Positions 1-7,974 of a stretch of 64,000 nucleotides of DNA are shown piece after piece. The position numbers were made by a program, and so were the translations under genes. Each line of letters starts with the position of its first letter. Position 1 is the first letter of the stretch. This DNA comes from Planctomycetaceae bacterium (GTDB lineage: Bacteria > Planctomycetota > Planctomycetia > Planctomycetales > Planctomycetaceae), in assembly GCA_020638955.1 (NCBI GenBank), contig JACKHO010000009.1, positions 1 through 64,000 on the forward strand. The letters are read 5' to 3'. The notes beneath the pieces are model-generated. The model saw only the letters and a program-made list of their open reading frames with translations, was not told where the DNA came from and did no database searches.

Positions 1-2
1 AT

Positions 3-1391
3 GCTAGCACGCCGATTGGCTATCGAGACATTCAGGCCGCCATAAAGCGTTCCGGCGTCTCAGGTAATATTCCGATTGAGAGCATCCGCGTGGCAGCATC
101 TGAGCTTCGCAATGGCCTTGAGAGGTTAGGTTCAAGATTCCGACTGAGTGATGTCCCAGCGGGACGCGAGAAGCGGTTTTCGCTTCGGTACGCGCCACAG
201 CACCTGTTCGAGGTCATTGCAGACCTATCCCCGCCTGTGCATGAGACAGCCGAGGAGATTGCCCTCAATCTCGTCACCGAAAACGTGCTTCCCTCCAGGT
301 CTCTCTACTGCCTCCCATATGCTGCGCATTCATGGATTGTACATTCGCACCGGCAAAGCGAATTGCGAAACCAACTGGTTGAGAGCTCCGTATGCCATAG
401 GCTTCTGACAGCAGACAAGAAAGCGTTTGCCGAATTTGTCGCGTCGTTCAAAGAACAAAAGCGACTGACGGTGATCGGACTTGGTGTTGGAGAGGGACTC
501 GGAGAAATATCTCTGTTGAGCGAAGTGCTTCGCTACACAGCGACAGACCATGTTACTATCGATTACCTATGCGTGGACCGCTCTCCACTATTGCTGTTCA
601 GCCACATTGAGGAGATAAAAGAGACGTTCAGCCGACAGCTTGGACGCAGGATCAGATGTACTGGCGTGTGTGGCGACTACTCCGAACTCGACAGCGTCAT
701 CGATCGCGCCCGGTCCATCGCTTCGCAAAAAGGGTGCACGGATTTTGCTCCACACTTCAGCCCTGCAGCCATAACCTTGTTTGGAAACGTTTTGGGCAAT
801 TCACCAGGTGATGAATGCAACTTGATTCGTCAAATTCGGTCCTCTGTTCGAAATCGGCCGCTAGCTATTGCAATCGGGATCTCAACGCCAAACCCAGACG
901 AGTCCTACACAGATGAGTCGTTCGAATTCTTTGCAGCTACACCGCGACAGGTTTTGAAGCACCATGGAACGCCTGCTGAATCTGGCATGAATACTTGGTC
1001 ATTGCAAAGTTCTGTACCAGATGAATTCCACATACCCTTTGATCCAAGCTCCCCGTCGCGATTACTGACATCCGGCAAGCGAATCTCACTGCAGCACGTG
1101 ACCGACTATGCATCAACTGATCGATCGGGAGCCAAGTTGGCCGGCGAACTATTCAACTTCAAGTACCTCCTGCAAGGCGACCTTACGTTTCGGGATGATC
1201 GGATAGCCGAGACTGCCGTAGCCGGAACGGAAATACTTCTCTATTCCGTTACCAAGCTCGAACTCGAGAGCCTGCAGGAGCTGCTAGAGAGGATTGGTTT
1301 CGACACAATATCCTACGGCCCTGTTGACATTCAGCTCGACGCCAAATCTCAGACCAGGAAATATGGAATTGTAATTGCAGTGACCAGCTGA
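3..1391 (+). CDS. EgtD-like SAM-dependent methyltransferase, 5' end outside window
   Basis: The reading frame is open from base 3, so the true start lies upstream of the window; the GTG at 90 is only the first internal start candidate. The first ~60 residues (TPIGYRDIQAAIKRSGV, then ESIRVAASELRNGL) look like a small winged-helix or helical domain. The middle carries a Rossmann methyltransferase signature: LTVIGLGVGEGLGE as the SAM glycine loop, DYLCVDRSPLLL as the acidic strand-2 motif, GVCGDYSELD, and ITLFGNVLGNSPGDE, which resembles the FLGSTIGN motif of histidine-specific (EgtD) methyltransferases. The substrate cannot be told from sequence. The stop lies 10 bases before a membrane-protein gene, so the two are probably co-transcribed. 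Fold assignment is fairly secure; EgtD subfamily membership is inference. Confidence 0.65.
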   Translation, partial: ASTPIGYRDIQAAIKRSGVSGNIPIESIRVAASELRNGLERLGSRFRLSDVPAGREKRFSLRYAPQHLFEVIADLSPPVHETAEEIALNLVTENVLPSRSLYCLPYAAHSWIVHSHRQSELRNQLVESSVCHRLLTADKKAFAEFVASFKEQKRLTVIGLGVGEGLGEISLLSEVLRYTATDHVTIDYLCVDRSPLLLFSHIEEIKETFSRQLGRRIRCTGVCGDYSELDSVIDRARSIASQKGCTDFAPHFSPAAITLFGNVLGNSPGDECNLIRQIRSSVRNRPLAIAIGISTPNPDESYTDESFEFFAATPRQVLKHHGTPAESGMNTWSLQSSVPDEFHIPFDPSSPSRLLTSGKRISLQHVTDYASTDRSGAKLAGELFNFKYLLQGDLTFRDDRIAETAVAGTEILLYSVTKLELESLQELLERIGFDTISYGPVDIQLDAKSQTRKYGIVIAVTS

Positions 1392-1401
1392 AGGGTCGAC
1401 A

Positions 1402-2547
1402 ATGAGCAGGCAAACTACCGGCGCTGCGCTGCTGGGTTCATCAAATGCACTCTCGGGGCTCGTAATGGCTGCCGTGTTTGCGGAAGGGGCACCAAAAATT
1501 GACGTCCCCGTGATTCATGGTGGAACTTTGCAGGCCTACTTCCTTGGGATATCCATCAGTATCTTGCTTCTGCTTCGATTCAGACACCGGACATGGCTGT
1601 TCACCGCGATTGCTTCACTTTCCTTGATTCTGGCTGCATCGTTATTACCGCGTTTGGAAGACCGAATCGACGGGACACGCGGTATGATAGTATTCATACT
1701 CCTATCGCTCGGATTTGCCGGTTGTTTCGCCGCACGATCTTTGCGAATCAAAACGGCTGGGGTCCACCGAAAGGTGCCATGGGTTGACATCCCCCACCAC
1801 TTGGTATGGATCACATCACTGTTCACTTTGCCACGCATGCAAATTGTATTTCAACAGCTGCTAACAATCGGCTGCGCTCTTCTTGCCGTTGCGTCTTGCA
1901 TAGACGCGTTGGGCTGTGGCCTTCTTCAGCGACCTACAGGGAAGGGGGAATCAACCCTGCGTCATCTGAGCGAAACAAGAGTCGGCACACCTTACTACTG
2001 GGCTCTAGCCGTCATTCTGCTGACAACAGCAATCCAAGGCAGTCTCGCGATTTTCGCAAGCCAATCGCACCTGCTGTCTCCAAGCGTCGTATTGACCTTC
2101 GCAACTGACATGTTGGCTGCATCTTACGTCGGGGCCGCGATGGGCGCACTGGTTTCGTCGGTCACCGGCGCACGAATATGCAGAGGAACTGCACACTGCA
2201 TTTCAATGTGTAATGGCAGGTTAACGCTTCCCATCTACAGCATTGCAGCAGCCGCCACGTGCCTTATGTCCATTTCTCTTGTAACTGGCCAATTTGGTCG
2301 AGTGTATACCGCACTAGGGCTAATAGCAGCAGGAGTTGTTGCATTTCAAATCGCTGCGATCCCCATACTGCATGAAATTGCGATTCTTACACCAAATTCG
2401 CCATATCTTCAATACAGCTATTGTGTAATGGGATTCGCTGTGTTTCTCGCGATGGCAATCGGCTCGCATGTCTCGTCTGTCATTGGAATCTGCGGTTTCG
2501 CTGCTATCGTGACACTGGGAGCCATTTGGGCTGTCCGTCGCGCCTAG
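1402..2547 (+). CDS. Polytopic inner-membrane protein, MFS-transporter-like
   Basis: The 381-residue protein is almost entirely hydrophobic, with about 10-12 predicted membrane segments, for example AYFLGISISILLLL near residue 45, WLFTAIASLSLILAASLL, GMIVFILLSLGFAGCFAA, YYWALAVILLTTAIQG and the C-terminal SVIGICGFAAIVTLGAIWAV. The ATG follows AAGGG with 6-nt spacing and starts 10 nt after the methyltransferase stop, which implies translational coupling. Length and topology fit a major-facilitator-type carrier, but I see no diagnostic family motif. A role moving the product or substrate of the adjacent methyltransferase is inference from gene order only. Confidence 0.6.
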   Translation: MSRQTTGAALLGSSNALSGLVMAAVFAEGAPKIDVPVIHGGTLQAYFLGISISILLLLRFRHRTWLFTAIASLSLILAASLLPRLEDRIDGTRGMIVFILLSLGFAGCFAARSLRIKTAGVHRKVPWVDIPHHLVWITSLFTLPRMQIVFQQLLTIGCALLAVASCIDALGCGLLQRPTGKGESTLRHLSETRVGTPYYWALAVILLTTAIQGSLAIFASQSHLLSPSVVLTFATDMLAASYVGAAMGALVSSVTGARICRGTAHCISMCNGRLTLPIYSIAAAATCLMSISLVTGQFGRVYTALGLIAAGVVAFQIAAIPILHEIAILTPNSPYLQYSYCVMGFAVFLAMAIGSHVSSVIGICGFAAIVTLGAIWAVRRA

Positions 2548-2794
2548 ATCCACACTTGAAGGCCTACGCCCCGATCCCTAAATCACCAAAGGCAGCTCTA
2601 TTCCAACAGTCATCCCATTGATCTGATTGCATCAAATTGCAGATCTCGAACCCATTTGATGCCTGGAAGACGCAGTTGTCACCGCAAGGTATCTGACACT
2701 AAAGTTCCCTCGCAAGTGACATGTCACAACCCACACCCATTCCTCGGCAAGTCGTTCTGAAGCAAGAATCTCCAACCGGAAGAGAAACTGGTAA

Positions 2795-3838
2795 ATGACT
2801 ATCCACACCTTAGATCGAACTGCGGTGGAATGCCTTAGTAACTCCGATTGCTGGGAACTGGACGAACTGGGCCTTATTACTCCTGATGGTGCGGAGGCTC
2901 TAATGGACTTGAGTTCAAATGCAGAGCCACTTCGGAAGAAGATCCAGTTCAAGGCGTCCAGTTTACGCTCGATTTCAAGGGAGGCCTGCGAGGCACTCGT
3001 CAAGAACTTCAATTCAATCGCGTTACCCGGACTTCAATCACTTGCACCAGAAGTGGCTAAGGCGTTTGAGTATCGAGATTGCAATCTCGATTTATCCGGA
3101 TTGTGCGAGTTATCCACTACGGCCGCAGAATCCCCTGCACTTCACAGGGGAGTGTTAACTGTCAGAATTGAGGAGAGTAGCGAGGCGCTACGAATCATCG
3201 TGAAGCATGATTACATGCCAGTTGTGATTGTTGGATTAAGCAGAATTGAGGTTTGCGAAGCATCGATACTAGCTACCATGCCAGGTGTATTTCTTCCGGA
3301 CCTAACACATCTTACAGTTGAAGCTGCATGCATCATATCGCAGGTTCCTGGTGCCGTTTGGCTGAGAGGTCTCACGACAACTGAACCGAGTGTGTTAAAA
3401 AAACTAGTTGAACAGAAAGGCCAACTTGCGATTGGACTTGAATCAATGGACACAGAAGCCGCAAGAATCTTGGCGACACACGAGGGAATCTGCCTTGACT
3501 TGTGCCGACTGAGTCGTAGCACAGTCGATGCCCTTCAGATTCTCTTGAATTGGTATCGCGGAACATTGATGTTTAATGGAACCGATGATTTTCCACTTGG
3601 ATTTACCGACCTCGTCATTCGTCGATGTGGAAGAATTGAGGCTGAGGAAGCGATTCGGGAGTCTGGAGGGGCTGAAGCCCAAGACTTTGTCGATCGTCGC
3701 GGCAATTTCAAGCGGCCGAACGGTAAACCACCGAGAATTGTATTCAGAAACTGTCCGCAGGAGACGAAGGAACGATTCAGAGTTGCCTGTGATGACCGAT
3801 TTATAAACACCCGTGGCGACAGCGGTTTACACATTTAA
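2795..3838 (+). CDS. Planctomycete leucine-rich-like repeat protein, function unknown
   Basis: A 347-residue protein without signal peptide or membrane segments. It is built of loose repeats of ~22-45 residues with the pattern L-x-x-L-(S/T)-x-x-x-A-x-x-L followed by a short beta-like stretch, e.g. NLDLSGLCELSTTAAE, VFLPDLTHLTVEAACII and ICLDLCRLSRSTVDALQIL. Such degenerate leucine-rich-like arrays occur as paralogous families in planctomycetes; their role is not established. The ATG is preceded by a weak purine-rich stretch (GGAAGAG). The gene ends 37 bp before the IS3 element, so sequence further downstream has been interrupted. Confidence 0.55.
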   Translation: MTIHTLDRTAVECLSNSDCWELDELGLITPDGAEALMDLSSNAEPLRKKIQFKASSLRSISREACEALVKNFNSIALPGLQSLAPEVAKAFEYRDCNLDLSGLCELSTTAAESPALHRGVLTVRIEESSEALRIIVKHDYMPVVIVGLSRIEVCEASILATMPGVFLPDLTHLTVEAACIISQVPGAVWLRGLTTTEPSVLKKLVEQKGQLAIGLESMDTEAARILATHEGICLDLCRLSRSTVDALQILLNWYRGTLMFNGTDDFPLGFTDLVIRRCGRIEAEEAIRESGGAEAQDFVDRRGNFKRPNGKPPRIVFRNCPQETKERFRVACDDRFINTRGDSGLHI

Positions 3839-3875
3839 GGTACTGGGTTGATTTCACGTGAGCTGGGTCTTGGAA

Positions 3876-3900
3876 TGAGGTGCTTGGGGTTTCGTGGACA
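3876..3900. repeat. IS3 left terminal inverted repeat
   Basis: 25-bp terminal repeat beginning TGAGGTGCTTGGGG and ending GTGGACA, matched in reverse at 5127-5151 with two mismatches. The outer three bases GAA are duplicated at the far side of the element. Confidence 0.9.
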
Positions 3901-3938
3901 TTTGGAAATCTTATTCTGTGGGGTCGGGAGGAAGGCCG

Positions 3939-4241
3939 ATGGCACGCGGAAAGAGTACCAAAACGACGACTCGGGAGCGTCGAACGTACACCGAGGATTT
4001 CAAGCGAGACGCTGTGCAGTTGCACTTGGATGGTCAGTCGGCCCCGGCGGTGGCACAGCGGCTGGGGCTCTCTAGCGTGAATTTGTTGTACCGCTGGAAG
4101 CGGGAGTTCATCAGCCAGGCAGGAGTGGCGGCAGAGTCACTGGAAGCGCGGGTGCGGCAACTGGAAGAGGAACTCCGGCGGGTCGAGCGGGAGCGTGACA
4201 TCCTAAAAAAAGCCTTGTCCATTTTCAGCCGCAGCGGGTAG
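3939..4241 (+). CDS. IS3-family transposase OrfA
   Basis: A 100-residue DNA-binding protein that recognises the IS ends. The N-terminal part reads RRTYTEDFKRDAVQLHLDGQ, typical of the HTH_Tnp_1 domain, followed by a leucine-zipper-like stretch (LEARVRQLEEELRRVERERDILKKAL) used for multimerisation. The ATG at 3939 is chosen because AGGAAGG lies just upstream; a longer frame from 3894 begins inside the element end. The gene ends 5 bp before the first start candidate of OrfB. Confidence 0.93.
   Translation: MARGKSTKTTTRERRTYTEDFKRDAVQLHLDGQSAPAVAQRLGLSSVNLLYRWKREFISQAGVAAESLEARVRQLEEELRRVERERDILKKALSIFSRSG
4205..4212 (+). other. Probable -1 programmed frameshift site (A7G)
   Basis: Seven A residues followed by G occur at 4205-4212; OrfA reads CTA AAA AAA GCC here. 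A -1 slip would continue at 4211 in the OrfB frame, which is open without a stop all the way into OrfB. This is the standard way IS3 elements make the OrfAB fusion transposase. Confidence 0.8.
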
Positions 4242-4246
4242 CCGAC

Positions 4247-5116
4247 GTGTACTCAGCAATTCAGCAGGTGATTTTTCAAGAGGCATTTCCGGTGAGTGTG
4301 GTGTGTCGCACATTGAACGTTTCTCGATCTGGCTTTCACGCCTGGAAGCGTGAAAAAGTGTCTCCTCAAAGAGAGCAGGAAGAACCGCTACACGCGATGA
4401 TTGGCGAGATCTTTCATCAACACAAGCGACGCTATGGAGCACGTCGCATCGCGGCGGAACTGCGGGAACGCAATGTTCTGTGTGGTGTGGATCGAGTCTC
4501 GCGAGTGATGAAAACACTGGGTCTCAGAGCCATCCAGCCCAAATCGTTTCAGCCCCGAACCACGGAAAGCAGGCACACACTGGGTTACAACGACAACCTC
4601 CTGCTGGACCGTCCACAACCGGTGAAGATCAACGAAGTGTGGGTCGGTGACATCACGTATTTGCCGCTTTGTCAACGGGGACAGTTCGCCTACCTGGCTC
4701 TGCTCATGGACCTGTACTCCCGCCGTGTTGTTGGCTGGGAGGTGCGTGGCGACATGACCACAGACCTCGTGCTCGCCGCTCTGGAGTATGCAATCCGCTC
4801 ACGTGCAATGAGCCTTGGCCTCCTCCATCACACCGATCGTGGCGGACAATACGCCGGCAAGAAATATCGCGGGGTGCTGCGTCGTCACGGCATCCTGCAA
4901 AGCATGAGCCGCGCCGGCAACTGCTATGACAACGCATTTCTGGAAAGCTGCTTCGGAACCATCAAGACGGAGCTGGAAATCACCGAATACAAAAACAGCG
5001 AGTGTGCCCGCGCCGAAATCCACAGTTACCTCAGCTACTACAACCTCGAACGCAAACACTCCGCCCTGAACTACCAATCACCCCACCAATTCGAACAACA
5101 GACCTCGCGGAAATAA
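4247..5116 (+). CDS. IS3-family transposase OrfB (DDE integrase domain)
   Basis: A 289-residue catalytic protein. An N-terminal HTH_21-like region (HQHKRRYGARRIAAEL) is followed by an rve integrase core with the three acidic residues visible in VWVGDITYL, HHTDRGGQYAG and NAFLESCFGTIKTEL. The C-terminus, YNLERKHSALNYQSPHQFE, is typical of the family. The frame is open upstream to 4211, so the active form is probably OrfAB made by -1 frameshifting; the GTG at 4247 may give a short free OrfB. It appears intact. Confidence 0.93.
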   Translation: MYSAIQQVIFQEAFPVSVVCRTLNVSRSGFHAWKREKVSPQREQEEPLHAMIGEIFHQHKRRYGARRIAAELRERNVLCGVDRVSRVMKTLGLRAIQPKSFQPRTTESRHTLGYNDNLLLDRPQPVKINEVWVGDITYLPLCQRGQFAYLALLMDLYSRRVVGWEVRGDMTTDLVLAALEYAIRSRAMSLGLLHHTDRGGQYAGKKYRGVLRRHGILQSMSRAGNCYDNAFLESCFGTIKTELEITEYKNSECARAEIHSYLSYYNLERKHSALNYQSPHQFEQQTSRK

Positions 5117-5126
5117 GACACAACAC

Positions 5127-5151
5127 TGTCCGCGAAATCCCAAGCACCTCA
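5127..5151. repeat. IS3 right terminal inverted repeat
   Basis: Reverse complement of the left repeat, with differences at two positions. It lies just downstream of the OrfB stop codon and is followed directly by the GAA target duplication. Confidence 0.9.
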
Positions 5152-5170
5152 GAAGACTGGAAAAGTTGTA

Positions 5171-5377
5171 TGAAGTTCCCCACGGATAGTGGGCGCGGGT
5201 TTTGGGTTAGGTGGTTTGTTGAAGTTGGGCTGGGCTTTTGTAGTCCAGGGCGGAGTGTTTGCGGATGGTGTTGTAGAACGCTTCGATGTATTCGAACAGA
5301 CTCAGCCGAACTTCGGAACGGGTTTGGTACTGCTCGTGGTGAATCAACTCTTTCTTCAGGGTGGCGAAGAACGATTC
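5171..5377 (-). pseudogene. IS3-type transposase C-terminal remnant A
   Basis: On the minus strand the bases from 5377 down to the TAA at 5207-5209 translate to ESFFATLKKELIHHEQYQTR, then EYIEAFYNTIRKHSALDYKSP, the extreme C-terminus of an IS3-family OrfB. Below the stop, 5171-5194 reads on the plus strand as TGAAGTTCCCC...ATAGTGG, resembling an IS3-type terminal repeat. The upstream part of this element is missing; the fragment abuts a second, different transposase remnant. Confidence 0.75.
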
Positions 5378-5745
5378 TACCGGGCCGCGAAGTCGGCTGA
5401 GGTCTGGTAGCCCAGTGAACTATGTGGTCGTTGGTGAATGTATTCGTCCCTCCAGGCGGCAGTCTGTGTTCGTGCGACCGGGCGGGTTGCGAATTCTTCC
5501 ATCGCGCGAATTTCATCACGCAAACGACAGTGGTAACTCTCGGCGTCCCCATTCTCCCAGGGAGATCCGGGCCGAATGTACAACGCTTCCACCTTGAGTT
5601 TCGTCAGCCAATGCTGAATCGAATTCGCGATGAACTCCGGGCCAGGGTGCCGATAACATCTTCGCTGGTAATGCTGCGATCAACATTCAGGGCCACACAC
5701 TCTCTGTGTGTACTCATCTCCAATAGACAGGCAAGCCCATTACAC
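5377..5745 (-). pseudogene. IS3-type transposase remnant B (frameshifted)
   Basis: The minus strand encodes HTRECVALNVDRSITSEDVIG in one frame (about 5740-5650), then after a frameshift PGPEFIANSIQHWLTKLKVEALYIRPGSPW and LRDEIRAMEEF, ending HSSLGYQTSADFAAR and a stop at 5377. These are consecutive parts of an IS3-family integrase core, but the stretch normally carrying the second catalytic Asp is disrupted and the N-terminus is absent. It is therefore a decayed element, distinct from remnant A and from the intact IS3 copy next door. Confidence 0.75.
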
Positions 5746-5914
5746 TACATGAAAGATGATTTGTGACGGGAGCAGATAACAGGTCGTCTAACGGGTCACC
5801 GGACAGGACTCCTTGCACCACTCGGACGAGCCAAGAAGCGGCCACCGGCTCTTAACATCGTTTAAGGAATCGCCCCACACCTTTTCTCGTCGGAGACAAT
5901 AAGTCAAACTGCCA

Positions 5915-7072
5915 TCAACGTACGCCTTGCGCTAACTCCTTCGCCTCGTCGTTCAGCTCGACACCGGCCCTTTGAAGAATTAGTCGAATCAGCATTTCCA
6001 GCGGGGAACGCCCGCCAGGCTGGTTGGGCTTTGCTTGAATTGCTCCGGCCACGGTATTGCTCATGTCGAAGTTTTCGAACCAGAACCCATTGTTGTCGAC
6101 AGTGCAATACGACGCCCACCAGGGTTTCGTAACATCAGGGCTGGCAGCTGCCGGGGTCAAAGCCCAGATCTGACGCGAGATCTCTTGTCCGGTGGAAAAG
6201 ACTCCGATTTTTGAATACGTGCCACGGACGATTTCCAATTTGCGCTCGTGGTCGGAAGTTGAGTATTTCGCATCAAGCACCACGATTAGAGACGGAACTG
6301 ACAGCCCTCCCTCGTCAGGATATATTTCAATGGCAATGTCTGGCGTTCTGAGGGATGCGCCCCCAAGTAGCCCGAATCCTAAACCACCACTGTCACGGAT
6401 GCTACGATATTCTGGCTCATAGCGGACCCGCACGAGGCGCTGGGTCTGGTCAACAAAATCAATGGTTTGATTTCCTTCAAACTGAATCACAAACCGATCA
6501 CGTCCGTCTGAGATGAGTCGGCGAAATGGGCGTGTGCGATCGTCACCGCCGACCTTTAATTCCAGGATTTTGTGAAGGATGTGCAACACTTCTAATAGAC
6601 ACCACCATTCGTATAGAAGTGGGATAGACTTGGCCTGCAATAGCAGATGGTAGTCATCAAGCTGGACGCGAAATGTAGAGAAGTGCAGCCTAATAAGCTC
6701 GAAAACCGTTCGATATCCACGGTGGGAGCGGACGAGGGGCGTAGCCTCAGGCATGTTACTGAGAACACGTGTGTCATGTACGAGCCAGCCTCGCTTTAGC
6801 AGCTCCAAGGTTCGATCAACGGTCATCAACTTTTCCCTCAACAGTTCCAACTGCTGGATTCGCGGAAGGTCCTCCTGTTCCCACCAGCTCTTGGATCCGT
6901 CTGGCATTGGCCGGTCGCGCGCGATACGTCGTCTGCTTCTCAAGTCGATTTCCGAGTTCAGCCGCGTATGAAGTTCGTTTGACTGCTTACAAAGAAAGTT
7001 CAGGAATTGTGAAATCACAGTGTTTTCGGGTAACTGGAAGCGAACCCGTGCGACTTCGCGTACTGTCTCAAC
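5915..7072 (-). pseudogene. DUF2357/PD-(D/E)XK nuclease (McrBC-associated type), N-terminus removed by IS21
   Basis: The frame reads out of the IS21 end at 7072 (STVETVREVARVRFQLPENTV, then SQFLNFLCKQ) and runs 385 codons to the TGA at 5915. Upstream, inside the IS terminal repeat, the frame hits a TAA. The first part resembles the end of DUF2357; then come YEWWCLLEVLHILHKILEL and the nuclease core TPDIAIEIYPDE and LIVVLDAKYS, where P-D and D-A-K supply the PD-(D/E)XK catalytic set. Such proteins usually work with McrB-like GTPases against foreign DNA; no such partner is in the window. The start is lost; a GTG at 7018 could still give a 367-residue product containing the nuclease core. Family call is by motif recognition. 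Confidence 0.65.
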
Positions 7073-7108
7073 TGTAGACGCCGGTTAGAAAACGTAGCGC
7101 TGGGTGGG
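7073..7108. repeat. IS21 terminal inverted repeat (left)
   Basis: Begins TGTAGACGCCGGT and continues AGAAAACGTAGCGCTGG. It matches the reverse complement of 9586-9621 except at one base. Confidence 0.88.
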
Positions 7109-7186
7109 CGAAAAACGTAGCGCTGGTTGGCAACAAAGAGCCCGGCGGAGGGATGTGAGCGTCTCGGCCGGGATAATGATTACAGG

Positions 7187-7974
7187 TTACTTCGTCTTTG
7201 GTTGGCTGGGTCTTGAGTGTTTTGTTCTGCGTCGTTTGGCATCTTGCAGACGGAAGCTTTCGCCGGAGGCTTCGAGGATGTGGCAGCGGTGTGTCAGGCG
7301 GTCCAGAGCGGCTCCGGTGAGGCGTTCGCTGCCCAGCACCTCGGTCCAATGTTCGAACGGCAGGTTGGTTGTAATGACGATACTCAGCCGCTCATAGGCT
7401 GTGCTGATGACATCGAAGAACAACTCGGCCCCCACTTTGCTGGCGGGGACGTAGCCGAGTTCATCCAGGATTAACAGGTCCAGCTTCGAGAGTTGCTTCT
7501 TGAGTTTTACGAGATCGCGTTCTTCACGAGCTTCCAAGAGCAGCGTGATGAGTTCCGTCACGCGGTAGAACTTCACGCGCTTGCCCTGGCCGCATGCGGC
7601 AATCCCCAATGCCGTGGCGATGTGACTCTTCCCCGTCCCCGAGTTCCCCACCAGCAGTACATTCTCTTTCTTGTCGAGGTATTCGCCTCGCAGCAGTTCG
7701 GTGATGAGCAGCTTGTTCAGCGAGGGCTGGGCTTTGAAATCGAAGCTGTCCAACGTTTTGTGATTGGGGAATTGCGCCGCTTTGAGACGTCGATCCGACG
7801 TTCGCGGTCGATGAGTTCCAGTTCGCACAGCCTCAGCAGGAAGCCAAGATGGTCGATGTTGTCTGTGGCGCATTGACCAGCGACTTTCTCGCACTCAGCG
7901 AGTAGCGTGGGCATACGCAGGGCTTTGAGATGATGCTTCAGCAGCACCAGACTTTTCGTTTCGATCTTCTTCAT
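7187..7974 (-). pseudogene. istB: IS21 ATPase IstB, frameshifted
   Basis: IstB is the AAA+ ATPase that assists IS21 transposition. The N-terminal part starts at the ATG at 7974 (MKKIETKSLVLLKHHL), preceded by GGAG, and reads to ELIDRERRI. The rest (RRLKAAQFPNHKTLDSFDF, Walker A GNSGTGKSH, Walker B LLILDELGY) is in another frame. The sequence ATC-GA-CGT-CTC near 7788-7793 lacks one nucleotide compared with the expected continuous frame (ERRI-D/E-RRLK), so a 1-nt deletion splits the gene. Unless rescued by slippage, or caused by a sequencing error, IstB is not made in full. Confidence 0.8.

Larger units (their letters stand above)
3876..5151 (+). mobile_element. Complete IS3-family insertion sequence
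   Basis: The element is bounded by 25-bp inverted repeats at 3876-3900 and 5127-5151 that match at 23 of 25 positions and begin TGAGGTGCTTGGG. The 3-bp sequence GAA flanks both ends (3873-3875 and 5152-5154), the target-site duplication length expected for IS3-family elements. It encodes OrfA and OrfB in a -1 frame relation with an A7 slippery run between them. At 1276 bp, both frames, ends and duplication are intact, so it looks recently active. Confidence 0.92.

Noticed and set aside
5796..5812. Possible copy of the tRNA-Arg 3' end (CCGGACAGGACTCC) as a left attachment site
   Set aside because: The match to CCCGACAGGATTCG is broken at several positions and no longer than chance; I do not claim an attachment site here.
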